From positions 105,485,545 through 105,549,544 of the forward strand of contig OU015495.1 in the NCBI GenBank assembly GCA_907164885.2: a DNA stretch of 64,000 nucleotides. Direction: 5' to 3'. The notes under the pieces are model-generated. The model worked only from the letters and a program-made list of their open reading frames with translations. It had not been told where the DNA came from and did not search any database. This document shows positions 12,086 to 24,015 of this stretch, piece by piece. The stretch's first letter is position 1. Each line of letters starts with the position of its first letter. The stretch is from Dolomedes plantarius. Lineage: Eukaryota > Arthropoda > Arachnida > Araneae > Dolomedidae. The translations under genes and the position numbers were made by a program.

Positions 12086-13374
12086 ATGCTGTTAACAGGT
12101 TAAATGGTGATTACTGATCATGCACCTTAAAAAACTTGTAAATATTACTTGAGTTATATACATTAAGCTCTCTATTTTAATTTCAAGATCTACATCCCAC
12201 AATTGTTTTTAATAACCACATAACTTTCCCGTTCAACTTATTAATTGCTAAAGTGTGGCCATAAAGCATAGTTCCTCGTTTGCCAATTCTTTGCAAACCT
12301 TGCAGTACTCAACTCCCTTCCTTTTCTTTCTCTCTCTGTCTTATATTCAACAATTAATGCATCTGATGTCTGATGAGCTACAGCACCAGCTATCCCACTT
12401 TATTTTCTGTCCCGACAAATTGTATCAACTGACAATTTATCCAATAAACGAATTCTTCATGTGTCACTTAACGATATTAGGCTGCAAATCGCGCTTTTGA
12501 CAGGCGTTATAATTCCTCTAAGGGAATTCCTTCAGCACCCGGTAGGGTACTAATCACATTTGCTCCCCTTCAGTAATAATCTTCCATTTATGCACGTACG
12601 TTTTATTTGAACTATGAAAAAGGGGTAATTTTCCTGTCAGTGAGTTTGGGCCATCAAAGCTATTCGCTTGGCCCTGTCAAGGGAGTGAAAACTGGAATGG
12701 CGACAAAGCTGAGTTGAGAGTGTTCTGTGGTGGCTTGACATCAAAGGATGCTCGTACATTCAAACATCTTTCATCTCTATTGATCCTGCTATAATGTTAT
12801 TTACATCAGCAGTATAAAAGCCTTTGTAAACGGTTAAAAATATAACTGCGTAAAGGTGTTAAATGGGTACTTTTCTTTATAGCACATACTAATATTGTCG
12901 ATACTGCCCAAGGTCAAAAGCCTAGGTTGCACATATCTGTCCTCATTTCTGCGATACGTAGTTATGGATAGTTATGCCATTCAGACGTCACAAAAATAGG
13001 AAGAGAGGTAGCAACCTGTCTTAAAACATCCCTCTCAGAAATACTTGTTTAATCTACATACATAATAGTCAGCTCAAGTAATTATCAGAAACTTAAATGT
13101 TACAACCAGTACTGTGATGTTAATATAGCTTTTATTTTCCTCATCATATATCGTAAGTAATGAAATAGTTATTAAGAAACATTGACGTGAGCAGATGTTC
13201 CGTGTTTAAGTTTAGATTCAAATAAAGAAACATCCTTTCCGAATTTAACATTACTCAGAAGGTTGCTAGTAGACTGGATTTGGAATTGTCCTCTTTTTAC
13301 ATAGATGTCCTGAATGCATCCGTTAGTTTTAGAGTATCTAGGTATCTTGTTCTTTATATTCAGTAGTTTGGGGC
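12086..13374. other. no recognisable gene
   Basis: The segment 12400-12760 is slightly less AT-rich than its surroundings, but its frames are short and unrecognised. Nothing else is supported. Confidence 0.5.
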
Positions 13375-13422
13375 TGTGATAAAACTGTAGTTAAGTTATA
13401 ACTTAACTACAGTTTTATCACA
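13375..13422. repeat. perfect 48-bp palindrome
   Basis: The left arm TGTGATAAAACTGTAGTTAA continues with GT, reaches the self-complementary centre TATA, and is followed by the exact reverse complement. Pairing stops cleanly on both sides. There is no loop, so the DNA could extrude a cruciform. No TA or TTAA flank suggests a transposon end. Confidence 0.97.
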
Positions 13423-14505
13423 TGAGTTTTGAGTATAATTACATTCACTATTTCACACATTTCAAAAATTTTTTAAATATAATTTGAATAACAATATATC
13501 TCTTCTTTTTCCGGGTAATTCCGAATCTAATTTATGAAATATCTCGTGTGTGCCTATGTAACATTAGACTTGGGTCTGTAGTTTTCCTTAATTTTTTTTC
13601 TTAATGTTGATATTGGAATAATCTTTGCTAGATCTCTTTTTTTAGCAGTTTATTTTGAAATAATATGATAAGCTATGCTTTTCTACGTAACCAGGGGTAA
13701 CTAAATACCTCCCCTTCATTCTAATTTAATATACGTTAATTCCAACTAACTTGTTTTTTTTTCTGCTAAACTCGAACTTTGTGTTCATATATTTAAATCT
13801 GTTTTACTTTTTCTCTTGAAAAGGAGAGATATTTCGTTATCTGAAATTTTAATTAAATGGCTGCCTCGCAATTATTATTTTTTTAATTTTAGACTCTAAG
13901 ATTCCCTTTCTAACTCAACAAATCTATTTTCCTGGTGATTGTATAATGGAGCAAATAAAGTAAGTTACAACTTACTGCTCTATTTGTCTTGCAGCTTGCG
14001 ATATTTATTTTCCGGTCATTTTATCTTCCTGTTTTATATATCTACTTGTTTCTATCTGGCTTTTATCTACCAAATGCAAGCCATCTTTATTTGAGTACAA
14101 TTTAGTCCCTTTATTCTCCTAATTCAAAAATATTCCAGATTTATAGCTTAGATTTCATCTTCGTCAACTACTGCTTAGAACATCCCATCATTCGTGTTAT
14201 TCATAATAGCAATGTTCCAAAGCAAATTCCTATCAACCTATAACTTCGCTTTTCAACTTTCTTATTAGTGAACTTGCTTTTCTTGTTAGCCATGTTTTCC
14301 CAATATGGCAGGACTTCACGATACTTCTCATAGCTGAGAATATACTAATTATCACATCTATTCGCCTTTTACAAACCGTTAAAGTTTCGATTTTTCTGAA
14401 ACAGCCCTAAAACCACAAATATTTACACCTTCACACATTAAAATGTCTGTTAACTTAATATTTTTCCCTGTAAATCCCCTTCTTCATCCTATCAAACATA
14501 CATTT
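13423..14505. other. nothing recognised
   Basis: AT-rich sequence without a coding frame or repeat match. Confidence 0.55.
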
Positions 14506-14752
14506 GAGGCGGTGAAAGTCAAAGTGGTGTAAGTCACATTTTCTACTCTTTTTATTTGAGGGCAAAAATGTAATCTCCATGTTCAATTTATAGTGGAATT
14601 GCAAATAATTATTAATTGCAATATTATGATAGTTATTATTAACTATAATTTATTGAATTTATAGTGGAATATTTTGTAGTTTTTGCAGTAAAACGCTTCG
14701 TACTTACACCACATGACTTACTGACTTACACCACTTTGCCTTTCACCGCCTC
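14506..14752. mobile_element. 247-bp MITE, ends GAGGCGGTGAAAGTC
   Basis: The inverted ends GAGGCGGTGAAAGTCAAAGT and the matching right end (ACTTTGCCTTTCACCGCCTC, ending 14752) extend inward through the GTGGTGTAAGTCA region for about 30 bases. A second copy with the same internal landmarks (CAATTTATAGTGGAATTGCA, TTTTTGCAGTAAAACGCTT) lies at 62149-63799, where it is split by a Tc1 element. No coding capacity. The target duplication is unclear, so the superfamily is not assigned. Confidence 0.85.
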
Positions 14753-17200
14753 ATTTTATCTAAATTTGTAACGATAGAGAAGAAAATTAGGAGCATAATA
14801 CCGTATCTCATAGAGGCTGAAATTTAATAAAAAATAAGAGAAACTGTAACGATTCAGTTTAATTGAAATATGTATTGAACAAGCCAACCCCACCTGCCTA
14901 AGATCTTAGAGAGCCTAAGTAGCCTCAGTAATATATTGTACTTGTATAATCTCTAGCTTTTCACCTAAAATTTACTTCTGATTTGCAGTGCTGTCATAAC
15001 GTATGGCGGCATGGTCCCATGTGAGTAACATTAGGAACTGAATGCAGGATTAAAATAAATCAAGTATTAGTAAAATGGGGAAATCAAACGTAGAAAGAAA
15101 TGTGTGGTTCCCTTAACATAATTGAAATTTCTCCCCCTCCCCATTTATAAAAAACGAAACAGCCTTCTGGTGTTTTCGTTTTAGAGCAGTGTTTGAACTT
15201 GCTAATATTTCGCTACTAACTAAAACTCTAAGCTCACTTTTTTCCTCGTAAAAGACTTGAACTAAACAATTGTTGTTTTCTCCTTTTGCGGCTACAAACA
15301 CACGTTAGCACATGATCTCTAATTTTCGAAGGATGGTTTTAATGCACTCTCAACAAACAACGGAAAAGAGATTTTTGTAGTAAAAATATATGGCTTAAAC
15401 GCCAAAAAAAATGACAAGGTGTTCAAAATTTATAATTTTTCCCTTTAAAATGCTATTCAAACAAATAATAAAAAAATAAGAGAAATTAAAACGAGAATCC
15501 ATTCACTCACGTTTCGGAAACAATGACTTCTGAAGGTTTATCTTACCTGCAAAAAAAAATAATAATTATTATTATTACAATTATTTTTGGCATAAATATT
15601 AAAATTAAAATTCACATAATATTTACAACAATTTTTTTGTGACTGCATAAAACATATCGTCCACTTCTATGGAGTGTTTATACTGCAAGTTTTAAAAAAT
15701 ATAACATTTAAAGGGCACTTTTCACCGACAGATATGACTATAACATTGGTACCTAAAGAATCCGATTTCAAGTTCCATAAAACTTGATTGACTGACTTTC
15801 CAAACTTAAAAATTATTGGAAACATAACTTTCCAAACGATTGAGATGTTGCCAGCATATTGTAATGGTCTTCATCTCAAATTCGTAGGGGGGGGGGGGGA
15901 ATAATTGAATCGACCACGTATAAATGAAACTACAAATCCATCCCTTGCACAATATCTAGCACAATCTCCCCTACTTCTGATTACCCGTCTCCGTAAAGGA
16001 TAAATCCCAGACGATATTTTCTGCTTTATATGGGGACATTCACATGGAAAGTTTTTTTCAGAACTGAAGACTTCGAAAGACCTGGCTTTCGGAACCTAAG
16101 ATACTTTACGAAATATCGATTCTAGCTTACTGCCCCAATTATCTTTTTTCCTTTGGCAATGCTCAGATATTTTAATTTCGTTAGTACGTTATGCATCAAA
16201 GATGCTTCTACTCAAGCAATAATGTTAGCTCAATATTCGTTCTCCCAGATATGTGAAACTATGACTGTGGTAATTCCAAACAGTTTTTTTAAAAATTATT
16301 ATTCCCACAAAATTCTGGGATTCGCTTAAAATATATGTTTTACTCCGTCCCCTTCGGATCTGAGAATGTTGAAATCGCAATGCAATCTTACATCTCAAAG
16401 CAATCTCTGAGGAAGTCATACCTTTCTTTTTGGCAGATAATAAAAATGATATACACTGTAAATATGCAAATTCCATCCGACCCTCTCTCTGCATTAACGG
16501 CATTCTAAAAATGAAGCATATGATATCACTCTTTTTTAACTCTTTGCGTACGCAATCATTTTCGAGAGTTTTTGCACCTCAGTTGGCAACCTTCTAACCA
16601 AAGATCGAAAACAAGATCCTCATATGCCAGACAAGTGCTGCAGCAGTAAAGACAGAGGAATTTGAATCCGGCATACAAATGTTGCAAGTAATACTCTAGT
16701 TAGAAATTTCAGCAAGCAGAAAGCAACAACATTTTCTCGTAGAGTATATTTTCCTGTGTGAAATGGAATACAGTCTCAATAATAGTTGAGACAGGGCTAT
16801 TTTTATTTCATTTTTAAATAAGATTAAAAAATGTCAGAGAGACTACTTAAAAAACTTTCAAATTAACTAAGAAACAAGATAAATATATTTTTTTTCTTTT
16901 GCGGGGTTCTAAAAATTATTTTATTCTTGCTTTAAATAGCCAACGGTGTCCCAGCTCATTATACCTCAAACATAAAAGCTTATTGGGATAGGAAAATTTA
17001 ACAATAGATGATATTTTCACTTGACTATATATAAGTTACATATAATTACGTATAATTATACATAAATACATAATGTATGTTCATATTAAGTATTACTTTA
17101 TAATTCGCATGGAACTTGTAGAGAACGCATAACGGAAGCACGCATCTTCTTAATGTACACAAGAATCCTTTTATTTCTTAATGTGGCTACTAATCTTTCT
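14753..17200. other. nothing recognised apart from homopolymer runs
   Basis: No coding frame is convincing. A G12 run lies near 15886-15899. Frames at 15113 and 16225 (minus strand) have no recognisable motifs. The segment 16550-16700 is slightly less AT-rich but unassigned. Confidence 0.55.
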
Positions 17201-17305
17201 CTTACGGGGTAGGATAGCATGTATCCTAAGAATACGGGCTGAGATTGAATATACATATAAATATATATATATATATATATATACATATACATACACGTGC
17301 ATACA

Positions 17306-17387
<82 letters not shown>

Positions 17388-17474
17388 TACAACCCTCTTA
17401 ATGGCCATTCTGAAAAAAGGCGGATATGAAATTTCCCGTTCTAAAGAGGGAATCGGAAAAATGGGCCCCGTAAG
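17201..17474. mobile_element. MITE with CTTACGGGG ends and inner TA tract
   Basis: The left end CTTACGGGGTAGGATAGCAT and right end ATGGGCCCCGTAAG are inverted over the terminal ~9 bases. The interior holds a TA microsatellite (17262-17382, interrupted). The same two flanking blocks, including TGAAATTTCCCGTTCTAAAG on the right and GCATGTATCC-AAGAATACGGGC on the left, recur at 29674-30323. It is therefore a dispersed unit that carries its own TA tract. Confidence 0.7.
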
Positions 17475-18561
17475 CTAAAGTTTAAGAAGCTGACGTGTGT
17501 TCTTGCTGTTCAGATATACAAATATCGTATATCTTCTAAAGAAAAACACGAATAATTCATCATTCCGATACTTTTTGAAATGTAAAATTTTTGTTCTACC
17601 CTACCACGGGAAAGTTTTGTAAATGTTATGGCCTACTTAGGTAACATCAAGTAAGCAATATATGCGTACGGTTTAGGTACGTATGACCAAGCAATTAGTA
17701 GATATTGTAGTTTGTTTCCTGAAGTAAATAATAAACTGAGATACCTGAAACCAATGGCAATAATTCGTTATTAAACTGTCTTAAAATATGAAAACAAAGT
17801 TTAGGATAGTAGAGGAAACAGAAGGATTTTCAATTTTAATAAGATAGACTCTCCGCATCGAGGAAGGAAACATTTTATTCACAGGAATAGATGAAATGAA
17901 TGTGGACTCCTTTTCTGAAAGTAATTTGCTATTCACATTTATTTGCAGTAATTATCACATATACATGAACAATTTTTATTTATTTATCTTTGAAAATCGG
18001 TAGTCATAAATAATGTAGTTGACTGGAACTAATTTGCCGAATCATTTTCAGTATGCATCAAGAAATCTGAAAATCCGGTATTTTGAGATACCGTTTGCAT
18101 ATAAAATCGCAATTTCAAGAATCCAGTTATTTATCCTTCAAATAGCTATTTATCCTTCAAATAGCTGTCAGAGAAACGAGATAAAAGTTGGGGGAAAAGG
18201 TCTAAGCAAAGCATTTCATGTAATTGATTCCCGGGGAATTTTGCTTTTTAATTTTATTTTGATTCCGATATTTTTGCTCAATAAAATTTTATTTCTATCA
18301 AGAGTGGGAAAAAATTTATCGTCCTAAAATGTTTCTTTCTCAGAAATTGTACTAACTACTGAAAATTTATTACTGAAAGGAGACTATTTACTAACACGTT
18401 AAAAAATATTTATGATATTATTTCAATTAAAGTGGGGATTTTATTTTGGGGAAATGAATTACTAAAAATCAAACAATTTAAATTCATTTAGGTATAACAA
18501 AACTACGAATCATTTTGTGCGCTTACTATAGAGATTATTAAGTGATGATCTCAAAACTTTA
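17475..18561. other. no gene; one 19-bp tandem duplication
   Basis: The unit TATTTATCCTTCAAATAGC is repeated twice in direct tandem at 18128-18165. The 102-codon frame spanning it (18019-18327) is AT-rich and unrecognised. Confidence 0.6.
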
Positions 18562-19320
18562 TCTATATATATATATAAAACAGTTCCGTAACTGACTGAC
18601 TTACGGACTGACTGATTGAATGCCTAACAGATAACGCACAGACCAAACCGCTGGACCTAAAGGACTGAAATTTTGCATGGTGATTCTTCTCATAGTGTAG
18701 GGGTGCACTAAGAAAGATTTTTGAAAAATTCATTTTAGATTTTTTAAAATTAAATTTTTAAGCTATTTTTTTAACATTCTTTAAAGTTTTTCTTTAATAT
18801 AATAAATTGGGGGATATAAAATTTATATCACGAGAAAGATCATACAAATTCCTTTAAAATGAAATCATTTTCGAATCTTTACCTCCATTTTCTGGTTTTT
18901 GGTAATTTTTTAAAGATTAATTTTTAGAATTTAATTTATTAAAGGCTGATCACGTGGTTTCTTTTCTTTTTGTGATACTTCAAATTGATTTTGCGTCACG
19001 TGCGTAACAACGAAATAAATTGACAAAAAAATACTTTGTTTCTCTTTCTAATGCGGCAGACGATTGGACATTATCCAAAAAAAATAGTAAAATAGAGTAA
19101 AAGAAATGTTCCTCAAACTGTACTATATTATTTAGTATGTTTTATTAGATTTAATTTGAATATTTTCTCCTACATTATTTTGTCTATAAAAATATCCGTT
19201 ACGATTTATTTATATATATATATATATATTTATTTATTTATTTATTTACATTAATTGCATACATGGACCGTTCTATTTAATTTGAATGTACTCCGTAGCG
19301 AAGCACGGGTATTCAGCTAG
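18562..19320 (+). mobile_element. non-autonomous Helitron, copy B (reference-like)
   Basis: The best-delimited copy of the family. It starts TCTATATATATATAAAACAG after an A and ends GCACGGGTATTCAGCTAG before a T, as expected for insertion between A and T. The 3' hairpin is CCGTAGCGAAGCACGG, with CCGT pairing with ACGG and GC pairing with GC around GAA, about 10 bases before the CTAG. Length is 759 bp. No open frame and no Rep or helicase motif. Internal blocks such as TTTACCTCCATTTTCTG and AATGCGGCAGACGATTGGAC are shared with the other copies. Confidence 0.9.
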
Positions 19321-20661
19321 TTTAGTTTATAATAACAAAATATTTGGAGAAATAAAATGAAACCTATATACATATTTCTCTCAATTTTATCAGAATACTA
19401 CGATATACACAAAATTGATTTCGTAAAAATAAAAGGTATCTGTCGTGTGTTAAGGAAGATTAAATGCATTGCGACATAAATATTGCTTTTAAATGTATTG
19501 CTTAGCGAGTCGTGAGACGAGGAAAGCCAATGTAATTTCTCTGATCATTTTAAAGAATTGACTGCATAAAAAAATTTTACATGTTGAAATCAGATATACA
19601 AATCCCACCATATTTATAACATTTTCAGTATCAAACCGATGTTCTTACTATTATTTGATCCAAGGAATATCTACAACTCCCAAGAAACTTAATTTGTTTC
19701 ATCGATTGAAAAATTGCTAAAACTTTTTCCTATTACAAAACAACATAGACTAATTAAAATGATTAAGCTTTGAAAAACAGGTGAATCCAACGTTTTTAAG
19801 ATGCAAAGACTCAAATATGCATATAGGGGCATTACAAGGTACATATGCTAACCGTTTACTCAAAACTTTCATTTCTAATTTCGTTATGAATCCAAACTTT
19901 CAAGTATTATGTGAATAAGTAATAAATTCAACAATGAGATTCTCTTAAAACTATATAACATGGTTTAAAAGAAAACTACTATAAAATATGAAAGCTCTTT
20001 AAACGAAAACTGTTTTTTTTATTCGTGACATACAAGTTATACAGAAATATCCTTTTAACATTTGCAATTTTGATTTGCAATGTACAATACTCTGAAGCAA
20101 TAATCAGCTAAAGTTTTATCTAAAAAACTTCTTACATAAAGAAATTTAAATCTTTATGTAATTCAGAGTGGATTTCTGAAAATTGTTTAAATTCATTGCG
20201 TTTAACTTTAAATTATATCAAATAATCAAAACTCTTTTACGACGTTCGGACCATTTAATAACCTTTTTATGATCAACAAATTAACAAGCTCAACAGATAT
20301 AAAGTTTTTTGTCCAAATTCTTCAGAAATACAATGATACCACCTCCGGCACATCACTTACTTCAATAATATTTAAACAAATCATTGCTTTTAAAAAATTA
20401 TGTCATCAAAATTGCGTGCTCAATTAAATCAGTCCGAAAGAATTTCCTCTTAATTCAGATAGCCGGGAGGGATTTCATTGTAGAATCTCTCCACTCTCAG
20501 CATTCAATTTAAAATGAAAGATGTCAATATTTCGATTAAATAGTTTTCTTTCACTGTCGTTATCATCAGGAGAAAAACTTATAGAGCATACTTAGCAGGT
20601 AGGGAATTTTTTATGAAATATGCTTTTTGCGTGCATGATTACTCTACAGTTCATGTCCCAA
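19321..20661. other. nothing recognised
   Basis: AT-rich with no coding frame. One small hairpin with 10-bp perfect arms (TACATAAAGA and its complement, 8-base loop) lies at 20133-20160. Confidence 0.6.
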
Positions 20662-21147
20662 TCTATATATATAAAACAGTTCCGTAACTGACTGACTGAC
20701 TAACTGACAGATAACGCACAGGCAAAACCGCTGGACCTAAAAGATTGAAATTTTGCATGATCATTCTTCTTATAGGGTAGGGGTGCACTAAGAAAGATTT
20801 TTGGAAAATTCTTCTTAGATTTCTTTAAATTAAATTTTTTAGCTGTTTTTGCAACAACGAAATAAATTGACGATTTTTTTTTTCTTTCTAATGCGGCAGA
20901 CGATTGGACATTATCCAAAAAAATATTAAAATACAGTAAAAGAAATGTTCCTCAAACTGTAATATATTAACTGTACTATATTCTTTAGTATGTTCTATTA
21001 GATTTAATTTGAATATTTTCTTCTACATTATTTTGTATATAAAACTATCCGTTGCGATTTTTTATAATTTTTTTTCATCAATTGCATACATTGACCGTTG
21101 TATTTAATTTGAATGTACTCCGTAGCGAAGCACGGGTATTAAGCTAG
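20662..21147 (+). mobile_element. non-autonomous Helitron, copy C, internally deleted
   Basis: Same 5' (TCTATATATATAAAACAGTT after an A) and 3' (CACGGGTATTAAGCTAG before a T) ends as copy B, but 486 bp long. The deletion removes the block between the TTTTAGCTGTTTTTGCAAC region and AACAACGAAATAAATTGAC. Confidence 0.9.
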
Positions 21148-21637
21148 TTTCTGTATAATTCAAGAAAAGTGAAGAAATTTTTTTTGTATGTTGAACTGAC
21201 TTGAAGAGATTAGACGAGAAAATAAACCTCTTGTTCTTAATGAAGAGAGCTCGAATGATAATATAACGGAAATAACATATATAACGGAATATAATATAAC
21301 GGAAATAACAGAAAAAAGTGTGGCGGCTGAGAGGAGGTTCGCTGAGAAGAAGAAGACTTTAAAATGTAGCATATAATGCTAGTGTTATGCGCAGGTGCAG
21401 CGGTTAACTGCCCAGGCGCACGTGTTGTGCGGGTGTTTAAATCTCTAGTAGAGACCATTTTTAATTGTTATGTTTGAAGTTTCAAATGTTTTATACTAGT
21501 TAAAGTTTGTTAAGTTTCAACCTCGTGTTTAGTTATTCCCCAGCCAAGCACCTATCTCAGTCTGCCAGGTTGACACCTTGTGTGATAGAGTTGGATGGCG
21601 GTGTGTCAGTTGAGGGCCTACAGTTCAGTAGGTACTA
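21148..21637. other. no gene; transition to GC-richer sequence
   Basis: A short local duplication of ATATAACGGAAATAACA occurs at 21265-21310. The segment 21370-21637 is less AT-rich than the flanks but holds no recognised frame. Confidence 0.45.
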
Positions 21638-22637
21638 GGGTCCTTCAGAAATGATTGGCACAACGCCTCTCATAAAGCCTATATAAAGTATACACGATGT
21701 GACAGGGAAAACCAGTGAAATGGACACAAGGCGGCGTGAGCTACGCGGAATGCATAGATGGCGCTGGCCGCAGGTGAACGTTATTAGACAGCGCCCATCC
21801 CTTTCGACCCCGACCGTCATTGAGAGCGTGGACACCAGTGATGGTAGGGGGCTATCATGGTCAGCGTTGGACAGCGTGGTTCCTATGGAAGGAGGGGATA
21901 CGGGGTAGTGAGATCCATCGTCGCATGGTGTCGGTGTGCGGGAACGAAGCACCCTCAAGGCGTACCGTCTACCGCTGGTTGGTCAACTTCAGCAGTGGAG
22001 TGGAGACCGCGGCCAAAGGTGTCAGCACGGGACGACCAGCAACATCGCATACAGCAGCAAATGTGGCAGCCGTGTCGTGTGTGTTCATGTCGAACAGGCA
22101 CATAACATTCAACGAGATGTAGGAAGAGACAGGACTTGGCGAGTAACATTGCAGGCGATTGTGCATGCCGATTTGGAAATGACGAAGGTGTGCGCACAGT
22201 GGGTGCCTCATGCACTCACACCACAACAGAAGGCGAAGCGCGTCGACATCTGCAAAGAACTTCTTGCACTACACGATGCCGATCCGGGTGACTTCTTCGC
22301 AACCTGGACACGGGGGGCGAGTCGTAGTTTTTGCATTACACACCCGAAAAAAACGCAGCTCCATGGAGGGAAGTATGAATCAAGCCCACGGAGTCAGGGG
22401 CCAACGAGTTCAATCTTCTGCGGAATTGCATGCAATTCGCCGTAGATGGTGCACCAACACCCCCCCCCCCAGATTGTTTTAACAAACCCCTCTGGTACCT
22501 CCCAGCCAAATGGCAGAAGTGCATTGACTTGGCCGGGGATTATATCTAACTGATGTACTATATGTATTTTTTTTTGTTTGTTAATAAATTGTATTCCGCC
22601 CCGTGACAGCATTTGTGTCATTCATTTCTGTACGACC
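21638..22637 (+). mobile_element. dead mariner-like element
   Basis: Imperfect inverted ends (left GGGTCCTTCAGAAATGATTG; right, on the complementary strand, GGTCGTACAGAAATGAATG) are flanked by TA on both sides. The 1000-bp length and the mariner-type N-terminal motifs inside fit a truncated mariner copy. Base composition is G+C-richer than the flanks, as for other DNA transposons here. Confidence 0.75.
21850..22440 (+). pseudogene. mariner-like transposase, N-terminal half, broken
   Basis: The helix-turn-helix block reads LWKEGIRGSEIHRRMVSVCG and then RRTVYRWLVNFSSG. It is interrupted by a stop after FNEM (22122). Another frame continues VTLQAIVHADLEMTKVCAQW and KRVDICKELLALHDADPGDF, a mariner signature. 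In the block equivalent to the first catalytic Asp (T-x-D-E-S-W), the sequence at 22316-22327 reads GGC GAG TCG TAG: Asp has become Gly and Trp a stop. The frame then continues as HYTPEKK-like sequence. The C-terminal catalytic half is missing. It is clearly inactive. Confidence 0.8.
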
Positions 22638-22639
22638 TA

Positions 22640-23139
22640 AATACCATCCGCCGCCCTTTGTGATCCTCAGTAGGTGCATTGCACTTCTTTGAAGGCCACA
22701 AAAGAACCTACCGGTAATATATTTTTTAAGTAGACGCCAGAATACTTAATGGTGACAAATTAATTCTCTTGCTGCTCTCTCAGCCTTTCAGTAATTCAAA
22801 GGGAACGAAGTAGAAAAAATTTTCCTTATGTTGAATTACACGTGTGATCTGAGGAGAAAACAATTATCTTGAATTTGAAGACGGATACTCAATTGAAAAC
22901 GGTTAGAGCAATTTAATATATGGGCAGTAACAAAAAAAATCTACAGATAACAAATTTTTAACTGATTTACAAAGTACTAAATCTGATGCCACTTTTCTTC
23001 TGCTTTCTACGTTTGGAAAACTCCATGCATCTAGACAGTTCTCGAGAATCTTCTAGATTGCAATGTCTTTCAGATTGCAAATTGCAAATTTTTCAGTCGA
23101 ATCAAAATTTTCCTTTTGTTGTATACTTTAACAGAGCTC
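22640..23139. other. nothing recognised
   Basis: No frame or repeat match is supported between the mariner element and the next SINE. Confidence 0.55.
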
Positions 23140-23335
23140 AGTACGGCTAAAGGTTGATTGGGCGGCTGCAGTTGCTAAAGCCTTCTTTTGCTACACGAGG
23201 GCTAGTTAGACCGGGACCCATTCCGGACGGCTACAAATACATATGCCAACAGTGGGACTTGAACCAACAAACTCTGGGACTGAATGATAGTAACCTAATT
23301 ATTCAGCGATTATCAGACTGTAGGGTCTAAAGATA
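23140..23335 (-). repeat. tRNA-derived SINE (type D), minus strand
   Basis: On the minus strand the box-B-like GGTTCAAGTCCCACTGTTGG is followed by ATTTGTAGCCGTCCGGAATG and AGCCCTCGTGTAGCAAAAG. The same order occurs at 26530-26735 on the plus strand. The two copies define a SINE family distinct from types A-C. The box A end is degraded in this copy. Confidence 0.75.
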
Positions 23336-23369
23336 TTGCTTCCATGGTCTTTTAAGATTGAAAATAAAA

Positions 23370-23462
23370 AAAATCGGAACGGATATTTTTATAGACAAAA
23401 TAATGTAGAAGAAAATATTCAAATTAAATACAACGGTCAATGTATGCAATTAATGTAAAAAA
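23370..23462 (-). mobile_element. Helitron fragment, minus strand
   Basis: The reverse complement matches an internal block near the 3' part of Helitron copies A-E: TTGCATACATTGACCG, ATTTAATTTGAATATTTTC and TACATTATTTTGTCTATAAA. Both termini are missing. Confidence 0.7.
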
Positions 23463-23552
23463 AAGAATATTTCTGTAGTCTCTTCTAACGAAACTACCGC
23501 GGATTATTAACGTAGGATTACTTATCGTTGCTTACCTCTTTTTTTCTTTTTT

Positions 23553-23700
23553 TTGACACATTTTGGTACTCTTCTGTTTAACTGTTTACTGTTACTGGGT
23601 TTGGCGCGCTGCCGAAATTATAACTCGCGACGCCGGACTTTTTTTTCTCTCCGAAGGACCGTTATTGAGGAATATAATCCTACGTTACAAAGTAACATAC
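23553..23700. repeat. second copy of dispersed repeat 8478-8660
   Basis: Contains CATTTTGGTACT, GGGTTTGGCGCGCTGCC and AATCCTACGTTA in the same order as at 8478-8660. It lies 90 bases after the Helitron fragment. Confidence 0.7.
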
Positions 23701-23814
23701 CTTTAATAAATAAATAAATAAAAATTCTTTTAAATTAAGGGAATAGTGACCTTTTAAAACTATACATATAATAATGATCCGTAGACCAAAAATCGCTCTA
23801 TGACGTCAGAGAGG

Positions 23815-24015
23815 GTGTGAGAGGGTATGATGCCCAGATGTCATCGCTGGGGTTGCTCGGTCAAAACTGAGGTGGCACCTGTCTATAAATCGGACTCCGA
23901 CTCTTGTGGTGCCATTATAAACCGGAGCCGCACCCCTCAGCTCGCTAGCCTACATGGACCTGATCTGGTTTACTTCCCGACAGGAGGCATTAGAAACAAC
24001 AACAGCAATAAAAAA
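23815..24015 (+). repeat. SINE-A copy, 5' truncated
   Basis: Matches the body of the copies at 39620-39957 and 59705-60481: GATGTCATCGCTGGGGTTGC, GACTCCGACTCTTGTGGTGC, TATAAACCGGAGCCGCAC and CATGGACCTGATCTGG. It ends GGCATTAGAAACAACAACAG, an (AAC)n-type tail. The tRNA-like head is absent. Confidence 0.82.

Noticed and set aside
17171..17478. Long open frames encoding runs of alternating Tyr and Ile
   Set aside because: They are translations of TA microsatellites. The same pattern recurs at 4251, 9265, 40610, 42121, 42206 and 47784 on both strands, so they are not genes.
22440..22475. Frames through a C10 run near the mariner right half
   Set aside because: The frames at 22210-22482 and 22336-22524 depend on a homopolymer within a decayed transposase and give no recognisable protein.
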